Below are positions 19,966 through 31,894 of a stretch of 64,000 nucleotides of DNA, piece by piece. Numbering within the stretch: the stretch's first letter is position 1; every line of letters starts with the position of its first letter. A program made the position numbers and the translations under genes. This DNA is from Sinohyriopsis cumingii (lineage: Eukaryota; Mollusca; Bivalvia; Unionida; Unionidae). The stretch lies in NCBI GenBank assembly GCA_028554795.2, contig CM068830.1:115811214-115875213 (forward strand), read 5' to 3'. The notes under the pieces are model-generated. The model was not told the DNA's origin and did no database searches. It was given only the letters and a program-made list of their open reading frames with translations.

Positions 19966-20075
19966 GCGCCACCAAAACAGTGACAATGTCCCATAAAACA
20001 GTGACAATATCCCATAAAACAGTGACAGTGTCCCATAAAACATTGACAATGTCCCATAAAACAGTGACAATGCTT
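19966..20075. repeat. 21-bp tandem array related to the MITE centre
   Basis: About five units of CCCATAAAACAGTGACAATG(T) follow GCGCCACCAAAACAGTGACA, which is the inner left end of the MITE at 19246-19349. Scattered relatives (CCCCATATATCAGTGACA) occur at about 20236-20285. The right inverted end is not seen here, so this is an expanded and partial copy. Confidence 0.7.
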
Positions 20076-20699
20076 CATAAAGCAAGTCCTTAATCTCATG
20101 CATCTGATGCATGCTAATAATCTTTTCCAGATTGCTGTACATGACAAGGTTTGTCACATGACATGGTTTTTATACTCATGGGTCTCATCTGAGTTCATGT
20201 CCTATTTCAGCCGTACCTTAAGATATCAATGACAAGTCCCCACATATCAGTCACAATGCCCCATATATCAGTGACAGTGCCCCAGTGACATGAAGCGAGT
20301 TCATAAGCTTTTTAATGTTTGTGCTAAGGGGCTAACTAGAGATGTGGGGTTGGGATGGATTAGTTATTCCAAGACCTACCATTGCTGATACTACTTATGG
20401 TATAACATGATCTAAGAAAAGATTGCCATCACTAATGTCTTTAGACTTTGCTACACTGAATCATTGATGATGACAGTAAATTGCTCTGTTTTTATTGTTG
20501 TGTCTTGTTTACTAATTTTTCCTCAGTAAAATGAGAAGATGAGACTGAATGAATGGCAGTAAATGGATTAAATCTCTTTATTAATATAGCTATTGCTTGA
20601 TGTAAATCAATCGTGATGCAGCTGTTAAGATAATTTAGTTTTTAATAGTTCTCTCTGGTTTTTATTGTGAACATATTTTGCATGTTTTTTGTTTTACAG

Positions 20700-20990
20700 T
20701 TACATCTCCAGTACAGACAATTGTGGGATGGAATGCCAGTTTTAGTATGCAACTAGATCCATATCCTGACAGGGATTCATTAATCACCATACTGAAGAAT
20801 GGTGTGATAATAATGCGGGTAAAGGGCACACTGTTTAGGGATGTAGCAGACCGGTTTGAGTTCACAGGAAACACGATAGAAAACCAGATCTCTTTCATCT
20901 TGAGAAATGTTACATTAGGAGATGCTGGGACATATACTGCCAGTGAAACAGGTATTCCACCTGGAGGAGAGCAAACATTAATTGTGAAAG
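20700..20990 (+). CDS. immunoglobulin V-set-like exon of a host IgSF gene
   Basis: This is a 291-bp exon between a polypyrimidine/AG acceptor (TTTGTTTTACAG) and a GTAATA donor, phase 1-1, the usual phase of Ig-domain exons. It encodes about 97 residues with the late V-set signature: DRFEFTGN, then ISFILRNVTLGDAGTYTAS (the DxGxY motif) and a G-rich segment before the last strand (GGEQTLIV). The disulphide cysteines of a canonical Ig fold are absent, so this is a non-canonical V-like domain. Spliced to the next exon it would read IVK-A-SPSKPQI, a natural inter-domain link. Likely role: the outer domain of a cell-surface adhesion or recognition receptor. Confidence 0.82.
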
Positions 20991-22329
20991 GTAATACTTA
21001 TTACTTTTTCATCAAACGGCAGAAATAATATGTCTGATTCACACCTTTGTAAACTTTCTTCCAAACTTTTTATCATTCTGATTAAACCTGTCAAGATTCT
21101 TTCTAAAGATAGGGATATAATTAATATTGATAGTGTATTGCTCATAAAAATTATTTGTGATCCTCTTGATATAAACCCATTTATTAAAGTTGTATAAAAA
21201 CTCAGTGAAAAACATAGAATCTGTAATTACCAGCAGTAACAAGCCGATACAAAAGGTAATCAGAAATAGTCACTAGTGTTCATGATCTTTTAAAACTTTT
21301 TATTGCCAGTGTCATGTCTTCACATAAATTTGGAATTCATGATAGTGTTATTCTCAAAAGAGAAGAAAGTGTTTTTCCTCATACTAGGAAAGTCTTATAG
21401 AGGACAAGTCCGTTGTCTGTCCCTATATGATAATACCATGGAATTGATGCTAGTGGTGGTGGGAGGCAGATTTCAAACCATGTTAGTCACCTTGTGTTTG
21501 CTAATGTGAAGAACTTGAGTTGTTGATGTTAATGGTTGTCTTTTGTTACTGTCATAAATAAATGCACGTGCCTACTACTGCTAGGTCACACAAATTCTCA
21601 TTTTAATGAAAAAAAGGGCAAATGATTAACAATTATTCATGACTGCTGAATATTAAAGTAACTTGCATAGGATGAATATCATTTTGTATCGACTCTTTAT
21701 CTCTTGTATTGATACGAGTATTGATATGGTGAATATATCAATACATCATTTCACCCAAACTGTCTTGTTGGTCGTAAATAAAAATGGTGTTACTTATAAT
21801 CTATGTTTTGTTCTTAATTGTTGTCTGTGATGGTAGGTTGTATTTTTGGTAGTATACAGAATGTGTACTAAAATTTGATTTCAAGGCCAGTCTTGGTTAC
21901 AGTTAAATGGAGGTTTTTCTTTTGGATTACTTCATGATGTTGGTCAAATTAAAATGTTTATAAGTAGAGATTTGATAAAGTAATTTATTACTGATTTAGA
22001 CTAGTCTTTTGAGATCTATTTGTGATCAGAGTTCACAGATGTGTTGCTTAAATCAGAAATAATTCAAGAGGAACTTTTTATTTAAAATATTTGCTGGTAT
22101 TACTAAAGAGTTAATTTACTTCTGGGTTTTGTGAATCGATTCAAAGATGTTATGTATTCATCATTGGTATATCGAGACAAGACATTAGGACAATCAAGAC
22201 TATTGAAATTGGTTCAGAACTTTCTATATTTTTTTACATGTAATAGGACACTTAGGATTATTTGGAATTTGGAAATTGCTTCTTGATATTACTTAAATTT
22301 TAAGTTTTTTCACTTTCTTTCTTTTAAAT
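20991..22329. other. intron DNA without recognised features
   Basis: This is the start of the long first intron between Ig exons (20991-31594). The sequence is AT-rich, with short ORFs only and none convincing. Confidence 0.55.
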
Positions 22330-22620
22330 AGTAATGGTGCCACTCAGGCATCTAGTATGGCCACCAGTAGCCAGCTCGAAAATATTAATGCAGCTCCTGC
22401 TGAATGGATGCTCATAAACAAAAATTTTACCGTTCTGACATCCAATTTGCCCACCATAATTAGATGAAAATTACATCAATATTGGATTTTTGCCAGAAGA
22501 CTTATTGTTATGTCTAGTTGGGCCTAAATAAAAATGGTACCCATCTGACCACAGTATATCCAACATGGCAGCCATCTTGGAATCATCCCGAATGAAAAGA
22601 TGTGTCAACATGGAGAAACA
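22330..22620. repeat. diverged dispersed repeat, locus 1
   Basis: This stretch carries about two diverged units of a dispersed family with the words GCCAGAAGACTT, GTCTAGTTGG, TAAAAATGGTACCCATCTGA and CAACATGGCAGCCATCTTGG. The same order recurs at 27255-27740, 35690-35770 and 57405-57920. Confidence 0.6.
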
Positions 22621-22929
22621 TGATTATTGGCATCTAAATCCAAGTCTTTTTCAGTATTCCAGACTGTTGGATTTTGTTATGTAAAACATTATAGGTATCT
22701 AAATACAAGTCTTGAACAGTAGTTTTCAAAAGATAAACTTTTTCTTTTAGCTTCCTAGCATTGTCATCATTAATATCTGCTAAACATAAAAACTTGCATT
22801 TGATATCAATATGGCATGATACTGTAAGTTTAATTTGGTAACGTGGCTTTTTGTTTAAGGTAAAAACCTGTCTTGAAAGACCACTGTTGTGTGAGATCAC
22901 CTTTCTTGAGAGACCACATTCTCAATGCA

Positions 22930-23205
22930 CATAATTTATTTTAGCCTTTATCATACTGTACTGTATTTTAGCCTTTATCATACTGTACTGTTTATTAGCC
23001 TTTATCATACTGTACTGTTTATTAGCCTTCATCATACTGTACTGTATTTTAGCCTTTATTATACTATACTGTATTTTAGCCTTTATCATACTGTACTGTT
23101 TATTAGCCTTTACTTTATCATTATATTGTATATTAACCTTTATTGTATTATGAAGTATTGTATATTAACCATTAATCTATCATACTGTACTGTTTATTAT
23201 CATTT
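22930..23205. repeat. 27-bp tandem array (about 10 copies)
   Basis: The unit is TTTATCATACTGTACTGTAT followed by TTTAGCC, degenerating toward the right. It lies immediately left of the LINE. The plus strand stays open because the period is a multiple of three. I see no reason to call it a gene. Confidence 0.85.
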
Positions 23206-23216
23206 ATGGTAACAGG

Positions 23217-26200
23217 AGAAGGGGTGAAGGCGGCCCACTGGCGCCTTAAAACCAGTTGCTTCGGGTAGATGGGACTCGTAAACCTTGGATGGTAGCTCAT
23301 CTAGGAGAAGGAAAACTCCGATTCCAAACCTCTGCTGCCTTGTGGCAATACCCACTCATGGGAAAGGCTAAGGGAGTAAAGCCCGACAGAAAATCCGGAG
23401 ATGGAGTCCCTAAGGCGGTATGACATTGACTTCAACGTCATTCCGGCAACTCCTGCGACGCCGTTGGTGCCAAGCTGTATCGGCATTCGTCGTTCCCTTG
23501 GGCACACCAGCTGCGTGGAGAGGGGGGATCTGCTGCATGGGCAACAGCTGATTCTCCATACCACCCTGCCCAGGCTTCATAGCTCCACTGGAGAGGACAC
23601 TCCAGCATCGTCGTACGGCGTCGGCACAACACGAGAAGTAGCAGTTTACCGGTTCTAAGTCAAAGCTCGATTGGCGTAGAGCTTGGCGCCAGGGGTTACT
23701 TCTGACGGTGGGAGAGATCATCAGGTCTCACTGGACAGCTACCGCCCGCCTCAAGCTGGGCAGCCCCCAGTCAGTAAGGTGCTGCCCGCCATGGCCTGCC
23801 TGCTTCACTGGGTGCGTGGAGCTTAGAGAACCATCTCGACAAGTGGGCCACAAAACTCTGCACCAGGAAAGACTAAAAGAAGAAATAAAAAGACTCCAAC
23901 TCTTCGTTTTGCAACTGGAACATCAGGACCATGTGTCCTGGATTGACCACTGACCTACAGCAGATCGACGATGTACGGAAGACTGCCGTCATTGACAGAG
24001 AACTCTCCCGACTGAACATCGACATTGCCTGCCTCCAGGAGACCCGACTGGCTGACAGAGGCACCATCAGGGAAGCCAATTACACATTCTTTTGGCAGGG
24101 GAAACCCTTGGATGAACCTAGGCAGCATGGTGTAGGCTTTGCCGTCAAGAACACGCTAATCGCCTTCATTGAACCTCCATCATCAGGTACTGAGAGAATC
24201 CTTGCCCTCCGGCTGTCAACATCCTTAGGCCCGGTCAACATCTTCAGTGTGTACGCCCCAACCCTCTACTCCACCTACGAGGAGAAAGACAAGTTTTATG
24301 AGGCTCTGGATCAGGCAATATCCAGTATCCCCAACAATGAAAGCCTTTACTTACTAGGAGACTTCAATGCTAGAGTGGGAGCTGACCATGAGGCCTGGTC
24401 CACCTGTCTCGGCTTTTACGGAAGGGGCAAGATCAACGAGAATGGTCAGCGACTGCTGGAGATGTGCTGCTCCCACAGCCTATGTGTGACAAACACTTTC
24501 TTCAAATGCAAGGAGATCCACCAGGTGTCGTGGAGACACCCACGTTCACGCCACTGGCACCAGTTGGACCTCGTCATCACCAGGCATGCAGAACTGGCCA
24601 ATGTCCTCCTTACCCGCAGCTACCACAGTGCCGATTGTGACACGGACCATTCCCTCATGGCCAGCAAGGTGCGAATATTACCCAAGAAGCTGCACCACGC
24701 CAAGAAGAAGGGTCACCCACGTATCAACACCTACTGTGCAAGCAACCCAGAGAAAACACAGCAGTTCATCAGCAAACTGAAGGAAGCCCTCACCAAAGTG
24801 ACACCTGATGACACCATTGATTCCAAGTGGTCCCATATCCGTGACTCTGTGTACAATTCAGCCATCACAGCTTACGGGAAGAGGGAGCGAAAGAATGTCG
24901 ACTGGTATGAGGCAAACTGGGAGGAGATGGAGCCCGTGACTGAGGCAAAGAGGAAAGCCCTCCTGGCATACAAGGCTGCACCTAGCCCCAGAACACTACA
25001 AGCCCTCAGGATTGCAAGGAATAATGCCCAGAAGACCGCCCGCCGCTGTGCCAACACCTACTGGCTGAACCTTTGCAACAGTATACAGACAGCTGCTGAC
25101 ACCGGGGATACAAGAGGAATGTATGAGGGTATCAAAAAAGCGACAGGCCCCCCCAGCTACAAGACCGCCCCCCTCAAGTCCAAGACGGGCGAAGTCATCA
25201 CAGACCAGGGGAAACAACTGCAGCGATGGGTTGAGCACTATCTCGAGCTATATGCAACCCAAAACAATGTCACTGGAACTGCCCTGGACGCCATTCCAGA
25301 CCTGCCTGTCATGGAGGAGCTAGACACACAGCCCACCCTGGAAGAGCTCGGAAAAGCCATCGATTGCCTTGCCTGTGGGAATGCTCCTGGAAGTGACGGC
25401 ATTCCGCCTGAAGTCCTCAAGAGCGGAAAACCAGCACTGCTCCAGCCCCTACACACACTCCTCTGCCTTTGCTGGGAACAGGGATACATCCCACAGGACA
25501 TGCGTGATGCCAACATCGTCACTTTGTACAAAAACAAAGGAGACCGTAGTGACTGCAACAACTATCGGGGCATCTCCCTCCTCAGCATCGTCGGAAAGGC
25601 CTTCGCCCGTGTTGCCTTGGCACGCTTGCAGATCCTAGCCTCCCGCTTCTACCCAGAATCCCAGTGTGGATTTCGAGCCGGCAGGTCAACTGTAGACATG
25701 ATCTTCTCACTACGTCAGCTGCAGGAGAAGTGTCGCGAGCAGCGGATGCCCCTCTACATTGCCTTCATAGACCTGACGAAGGCGTTTGACATGGTTAGTC
25801 GGAGTGGACTCTTCAGACTCCTGCAGAAGATCGGCTGCCCCCCACGTCTGCTTGCTGTCATTATGTCATTCCACGAGAACATGCACAGCACAGTGTGCTT
25901 CAATGGCGCAACATCTGAAGCATTCCCAGTCGTTAGCGGAGTCAAACAAGGCTGTGTCCTTGCACCGACGCTCTTTGCCATCTTCTTCTCCATGCTTCTC
26001 CAGTACGCATTCAAGGACTGCAGCGAGGGAGTGTACATCCATACCAGGGCTGATGGCAAGCTGTTCAACATCTCACATCTCCGTGCTAAGACTAAAGTCA
26101 CAAAGGTACTCATCCGTGAATTGCTCTTTGCCGACGATGCAGCCTTGACATCACACACGGAAGATGGACTTCAGCAGCTGGTATGCTGCCTCTCCCATGC

Positions 26201-27000
26201 ATGTAAGGAATTTGGACTGACCATCAGTTTGAAGAAAACAAATGTCATGGCACAGGACACAGACTCCCCTCCCTCTGTCTCCATCGATGGGTACAATTTG
26301 GAAGTTGTCGAGAACTTCACATACCTCGGGTCTAACATCTCCAGCTCACTTTCCATTGATTCTGAGGTGGGCGGCAGGATTGCCAAGGCAACAGCAGTGA
26401 TGGCCAGACTTAACCAGAGGGTCTGGAACAACCCCAACCTCACAGAGAAGACCAAACTGCGTGTCTACCAAGCATGCGTGCTCAGCTCACTTCTCTACAG
26501 CAGCGAAACATGGACCACCTATGCAAGACACGAGAGGAAACTCAACAGCTTCCACCTGAGATGTCTGCGGCGCATTCTGCACATCCAGTGGCAGGACAAA
26601 GTACCCAACACAGAGGTTCTAGAATGCGCCAACATGAACAGCATGTTCTCCATACTCAGCGAGAGGCGCCTTCGCTGGCTCGGCCATGTCAAGAGAATGG
26701 ACCCAGGTCGCATTCCCAAGGACCTGTTATATGGGGAGTTAGCAGAAGGTGCACGACCAACTGGACGACCACATCTGCGCTACAAAGATGTTTGCAAGAA
26801 GGATATGAAGACAGCAAACATTAATGTCAACGACTGGGAGAGCTGTGCAAACAACCGTTCCAGCTGGCGTCTAGCTGTCAGGCAGGGAGTTCAAAACGCA
26901 GAGGAAAAGAGAAGAATAAAGCAAGCTGAAAAAAGAGCTGAAAAGAAGGATAAGCAAAAGCGTACTTTGGAGCTATGCCATCATCTCTCGTAGACGGACG
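23217..27000 (+). mobile_element. non-LTR retrotransposon (LINE), RTE-like, apparently near full length
   Basis: The element is GC-rich against AT-rich flanks. It starts near GGAGAAGGGGTGAAGG with a 5' leader of about 690 bp. One long open frame (AP endonuclease plus reverse transcriptase, 23931-26993) follows, with a very short 3' end after the stop (CGTAGACGGACGGATGCC). A single ORF of about 1000 codons and a short tail fit the RTE group. The encoded protein is of the kind often labelled craniofacial development protein 2-like. I could not fix a target duplication. Similar words (CCTGTCTTGAGAGACCA) flank both sides, at about 22870-22915 and 27035-27063, so it may have landed in an older repeat. 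Confidence 0.88.
23931..26993 (+). CDS. LINE ORF: AP endonuclease and reverse transcriptase
   Basis: The ORF has 1020 codons from the first ATG and no internal stop. The endonuclease domain (residues 1-250) shows CLQETRL, YLLGDFNARVG and the final DCDTDHS. Its first strand, NWNIRT, lies just upstream of that ATG, where the frame is open back to about 23890. Translation therefore probably starts before 23931, or the domain is clipped if it does not. The reverse transcriptase (about residues 480-780) shows FIDLTKAFDMV, GVKQGCVLAPTLF and LLFADDAAL. The C-terminal part ends in a basic helix (KRRIKQAEKRAEKK). All key catalytic residues I can check are present, so this copy may be recently active. 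It lies in an intron of the Ig gene, on the same strand. Confidence 0.9.
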   Translation: MCPGLTTDLQQIDDVRKTAVIDRELSRLNIDIACLQETRLADRGTIREANYTFFWQGKPLDEPRQHGVGFAVKNTLIAFIEPPSSGTERILALRLSTSLGPVNIFSVYAPTLYSTYEEKDKFYEALDQAISSIPNNESLYLLGDFNARVGADHEAWSTCLGFYGRGKINENGQRLLEMCCSHSLCVTNTFFKCKEIHQVSWRHPRSRHWHQLDLVITRHAELANVLLTRSYHSADCDTDHSLMASKVRILPKKLHHAKKKGHPRINTYCASNPEKTQQFISKLKEALTKVTPDDTIDSKWSHIRDSVYNSAITAYGKRERKNVDWYEANWEEMEPVTEAKRKALLAYKAAPSPRTLQALRIARNNAQKTARRCANTYWLNLCNSIQTAADTGDTRGMYEGIKKATGPPSYKTAPLKSKTGEVITDQGKQLQRWVEHYLELYATQNNVTGTALDAIPDLPVMEELDTQPTLEELGKAIDCLACGNAPGSDGIPPEVLKSGKPALLQPLHTLLCLCWEQGYIPQDMRDANIVTLYKNKGDRSDCNNYRGISLLSIVGKAFARVALARLQILASRFYPESQCGFRAGRSTVDMIFSLRQLQEKCREQRMPLYIAFIDLTKAFDMVSRSGLFRLLQKIGCPPRLLAVIMSFHENMHSTVCFNGATSEAFPVVSGVKQGCVLAPTLFAIFFSMLLQYAFKDCSEGVYIHTRADGKLFNISHLRAKTKVTKVLIRELLFADDAALTSHTEDGLQQLVCCLSHACKEFGLTISLKKTNVMAQDTDSPPSVSIDGYNLEVVENFTYLGSNISSSLSIDSEVGGRIAKATAVMARLNQRVWNNPNLTEKTKLRVYQACVLSSLLYSSETWTTYARHERKLNSFHLRCLRRILHIQWQDKVPNTEVLECANMNSMFSILSERRLRWLGHVKRMDPGRIPKDLLYGELAEGARPTGRPHLRYKDVCKKDMKTANINVNDWESCANNRSSWRLAVRQGVQNAEEKRRIKQAEKRAEKKDKQKRTLELCHHLS

Positions 27001-27254
27001 GATGCCAAGAAAATAGCATTGTGACCTGTTATAAGAGATCTCTTACCTGTCTTGAGAGACCATACTTTTTTGGCAAAAGAGGTGGTCTTTCAAGACCAGT
27101 TCTACTGTATTTATATGAGAGTGTTAAGAAAGATTTGTTTCAAATTCTGTTCAATGGAAAGAAAGAAGGAAAATATAGTTATGAAAATAGCTTACCCAGA
27201 AAAACAATTGAAAAGATGCTGACAGATTGGCAAATGAATCATTAAAAGCTAATA

Positions 27255-27740
27255 CAAATTAGTGCTGATCTTACCTCCTGTATGGCCTCCATTGCATCAG
27301 TTTGATTTGTACATCTTGTTATCACTGGAAAATCATTTCAATATGAGCTTTCAGCAGAAGAGTTCTTATGGTGTCTAGTTGGTTCTAAATGAAAATTATG
27401 CCAATCTGACATCCATTATTGCCAACATGGCAGCTATCTTGAAAATTTTGTTATTATCATTACTTCTCTAGAATTGATGGTCATTTTGATAGAGTTTTCA
27501 CCAAAGGACATAATATGCTATCTTGTTGGTCATAAATGTAAATGACACCAGTTCTGTATGAAATATGGATGTCATGATGTTATCACTATTCTGATTGTCA
27601 TGTGATTTCACCAAAAGTCTTTGAATGGCATGTCTGGTTTTGAAATGAAAATGGTGCTGATCTAACATCCAGTATGGCTGACACATTGGCTTATGTAAAA
27701 ATCTTGTCACAGATGAATATAGAAATGGTTGCACAACTCA
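27255..27740. repeat. diverged dispersed repeat, locus 2
   Basis: About three diverged units of roughly 150 bp in tandem. Each has a TTTCACCAAAAGTCTT-like word, then GTCTAGTTGGTTCTAAATGA, then CAATCTGACATCCATTATTG and a GGCAGCTATCTTG-like end. The family is unknown to me. Confidence 0.6.
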
Positions 27741-28207
27741 CCAGTTAAAAATTTTAAGGTAGAAATAGTGTCTTCTTGAATTCCTGTTAATTCTTTCTGG
27801 ACAGTGGAGTTCCAGTCCCTTCAAGGGGTTCTTGCTTTCAATCTCAGTTATAAAGCTCCTGCTCAGTTTATATAAAGTTACTGAAAACTGGATGTACCAA
27901 AAATTTCACCCAGCATTATGCAGATCACATATTTAAGAATATATTCATTCTGTCCAGAAAGAAATTACTTTACAAAAAAACTTTTGAATCACAAAAGACA
28001 CTTTAATGAAACATTAGTAAGTTACGTATCATGTCACACATCATAGCCATGCCCCTGCTTAAATATCACAGTAAGGTAAATGTAATTCTGCTACTTGTAT
28101 CATTGTCTCGTCTATAATAATATTTGAACCTGGATGTTTCAGTGAAACTTAGCCAGCTAAATATTGTTTATAATTCTGTGACTTGTATCCTTATCTGGAG
28201 TACATTT
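27741..28207. other. intron DNA
   Basis: No gene or clear repeat is seen here before the 38-bp array. Confidence 0.5.
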
Positions 28208-30241
28208 TTAATGAAACTTTATGGACATTCGTTGTGATGCATACCATTGTCATACTTTATGGACAGTCATTGTGATGCATACAGTAGTCATACTTTATGG
28301 ACAGTCGTTGTGATGCATACCATAGTCATACTTTATGGACAGTCGCTGTGATGCATACCATAGTCATACTTTATGGACAGTCGTTGTAATGCATACCATA
28401 GTCATACTTTGTGGACAGTCCTTGTGATCCATACCATAGTCATTCTTGTGGATAGTTGTTGTTATGCATATCATAGTCATACTTTATGGACAGTCGTTGT
28501 GACGCATACCATAGCATTACTTTGTTGATAGTCATTGTGATGCATACCATAGTCATACTTTATGGACAGTCATTGTGATGCATACCATAGTCATAACCCA
28601 TTAGCTGAAGGCGAATGTCCCTGTGATGCATACCATAGTCATACTTTGTGGATAGTCGTTGTTATGCATACCATAGTCATACTTTGTGGATAGTCATTGT
28701 GATGCATACTATAGTCATACTTTGTGGATAGTCATTGTTATGCATACCATAGCCATACTTTATGGACAGTCGTTGTGATGCATACCATAGTTTCACTTTG
28801 TGGATAGTCATTGTGATGCATGCTATAGTCATACTTTATGGACAGTCGTTGTGATGCATACCATAGTCATACTTTATGGACAGTCGTTGTGATGCATACC
28901 ATAGTCATACTTTGTGGACAGTCGTTGTGATGCATACCATAGTCATACTGTATGGACAGTCATTGTGATCCTTACTATAGTCATACTTTATGGACAGCCA
29001 TTGTGATGCATACTATAGTCATACTTTATGGACAGTCATTGTGATCCTTACTATAGTCATACTTTATGGACAGCCATTGTGATGCATACCATAGTCATAC
29101 TTTATGGACAGTCGTTGTGATGCATACCATAGTCATACTTTATGGACAGTTGTTGTGATGCATACCATAGTCATACTTTATGGACAGTCATTGTGATCCT
29201 TACTATAGTCACACTTTATGGACAGTCATTGTGATCCTTACTATAGTGATACTTTATGGACAGTCATTGTGATCCTTACTATAGTCATACTTTATGGACA
29301 GTCATTGTGATGCATACTATAGTCATACTTTATGGACAGTCGTTGTGATGCATACCATAGTCATACTTTATGGACAGTCGTTGTGATGCATACTATAGTC
29401 ATACTTTATGGACAGTCATTGTGATCCTTACTGTAGTCATACTTTATGGACAGCTATTGTGATGCATACCATAGTCATACTTTATGGACAGTCGTTGTGA
29501 TGCATACCATAGTCATACTTTATGGACAGTCATTGTGATCCTTACTATAGTCATACTTTATGGACAGTCATTGTGATCCTTACTATAGTCATACTTTATG
29601 GACAGTCATTGTGATGCATACTATAGTCATACTTTATGGACAGTCATTGTGATGCATACTATAGTCATACTTTATGGACAGTCATTGTGATGCATACCAT
29701 AGTCATACTTTATGGACAGTCGTTGTGATGCATACTATAGTCATACTTTATGGACAGTCATTGTGATCCTTACTATAGTCATACTTTATGGACAGCCATT
29801 GTGATGCATACCATAGTCATACTTTATGGACAGTCGTTGTGATGCATACCATAGTCATACTTTATGGACAGTCATTGTGATCCTTACGATAGTCATACTT
29901 TATGGACAGTCATTGTGATCCTTACTATAGTCATACTTTATGGACAGTCATTGTGATGCATACTATAGTCATACTTTATGGACAGTCGTTGTGATGCATA
30001 CCATAGTCATACTTTATGGACAGTCGTTGTGATGCATACCATAGTCATACCTTGTGGACAGTCGTTGTGATGCATACCATAGTCATACTGTATGGACAGT
30101 CGTTGTGTGATCCTTACTATAGTCATACTTTATGGACAGTCGTTGTGATGCATACCATAGTCATACTGTATGGACAGTCATTGTGATCCTTACTATTGTC
30201 ATACTTTATGGACAGTCGTTGTGATGCATGCTATAGTCATA
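28208..30241. repeat. 38-bp tandem array (about 53 copies)
   Basis: The unit is CATACTTTATGGACAGTCGT followed by TGTGATGCATACCATAGT. A second variant class has GATCCTTACTATAGT at its end, and the two classes alternate in blocks from 28950 on. One interruption at about 28590-28625 (AACCCATTAGCTGAAGG) resembles the sequence just beyond the right end (AACCCATTAGCCAAAG). That suggests part of the flank was copied into the array. The period is not a multiple of three and there is no ORF. Confidence 0.93.
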
Positions 30242-31594
30242 ACCCATTAGCCAAAGTTCAATGTCACGGCAAGCAAAATCATTACCAGAAGTGTAACTTT
30301 TAAGTGATTAAATACATTTAATAACATTTAAACACATTAAATGTCATCACTCAGCAGCATTTTATGTACAAGTACTATGTCCAAACATTATATGTCATGA
30401 CTCAACAGTATTTTATGTACAAATGCATTATCCAAAGCCCCACCATCCACATTAAGGAGACAACAAGGAATAATAGAAAACATTGACCTCTGTTCATGTA
30501 TCAATATTAGTTTTTAACCAATAAGGATTCTTTAATAAACTCTAGCTTTGACTCTTCTTGACATGACAGAATCTTGTGTTTTCATGTGCCCTCTGCTTCA
30601 AGGGCAAGGTCACAACAAATGATACTGACATTTGATGAAACTTGATGCAGGTGTTTCTTGCTGTGGTCATAAACTAAGTAACACAGCGAAGTGAAACGAA
30701 TAAGTTTTGTAAAATTTGAAAACTAGTTTAAATCTCTAAATTATTAAATGAAAATTGAAGAGAAGCTTACATTGATATGAATTAAATAAAAAATAATCCA
30801 AAACATTTTACACAAGTTGAAATGAATCAAATGTTCTGAATGAGTTACATGTCCTTGAGTGTGCTGATGTACCAATGGTCCTACTGTACCACAATAGCAT
30901 TGGTCAGATCTCCTTTGAATAAATTTACAAAAATCTCAGACTATTTTAGTCCAGAGCCAGTGAGTACTTTGTAATTCCAATGAATAATCCAAACAAATGT
31001 TTCCTTGTAAATTATATCTAAACACAACATTAAACACATCTACAGAGTGATATTAAAATAAGGACATAGGAGATAGAAATGAATTAACTGTTCACCTCTG
31101 TTTCCTTATATACACCCATACGTTGTAATATGTTCCTACTTGTTACATGGCTTATGTCACAATACCCCATGTCACAACAGAACCCATGTGACTGTCCCCC
31201 TCCATGGGAAATCACTCCAAAATTGTAAATGGGTTCATTATTATGATTTGATTTTGGGACTTGTCAAGACCTATTTATATCTCCTATGCAATCTACAGGC
31301 ATGCACCGTAGTAATAGACTCAATAAAGATAGACATAAATCCAGGTCCACACTTATCAGACTATAGTGAAGTCCCTAGCTAAAGGTCAAGGACATTAGTT
31401 AAGAAAAGGTCATAAGAAGGTCATATGTACTATATATGGTACTCTTATTTGGAAATGTAAATTGTCATTAATGTGGTCATCATAAAAATCATGACCTCTT
31501 CCAGAATCAGACAAGATTTAACTTTTTTAAGTTGAGCTTATTGCAGTTAATCAAGAGTTCTGTATTGATATATAAACTGTTAACTTTCATTTAG
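30242..31594. other. intron DNA
   Basis: Unique AT-rich sequence up to the next Ig exon. Around 30330-30440 there is a short imperfect direct repeat (ATGTCATCACTCAGCAGCAT and ATGTCATGACTCAACAGTAT). I see no gene. Confidence 0.5.
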
Positions 31595-31894
31595 CTTCTC
31601 CATCCAAGCCTCAGATAATTACACTCTCCAGTTCTGTATTGGGATCTGACTACCACCTGAATTGTTCCTCTGTGTCCAACAGTGTACCTCCTGACCATGG
31701 CCTGACTATGATGTCAGAGTGGAAAGTAAATGACCAGCTTATTACAACAGGAGGACGCTATAAGGTCCAAGGAACAGAACTGACCATTGCCAGTCTTACA
31801 AGACAAGACAACAGTGGCAGGCTAACTTGTGTTGTATATGAGGATTCACTAGTGAAGTCAGTTCAAAGCAGTGAACATGTCATTGATGTGAAGT
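31595..31894 (+). CDS. immunoglobulin C2-like exon of the host IgSF gene
   Basis: This 300-bp exon lies between acceptor TTTCATTTAG and donor GTAAGT, phase 1-1. It encodes an Ig domain of about 100 residues with the first disulphide Cys (YHLNCSS), Trp (SEWKVND) and the second Cys in RLTCVVYE after LTIASLTRQDNSG. It begins SPSKPQI and ends VIDVK with the split codon completed as Tyr by the next exon, giving VKYGPD, a junction I associate with CD22/CEACAM-like tandem Ig receptors. It is in the same orientation and phase as the exons at 20700 and 36813, so these are probably neighbouring exons of one surface receptor. Confidence 0.85.

Noticed and set aside
22925-23212. 95-residue frame over the 27-bp array
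   Set aside because: A repeat-period effect; no signal, domain or splice context.
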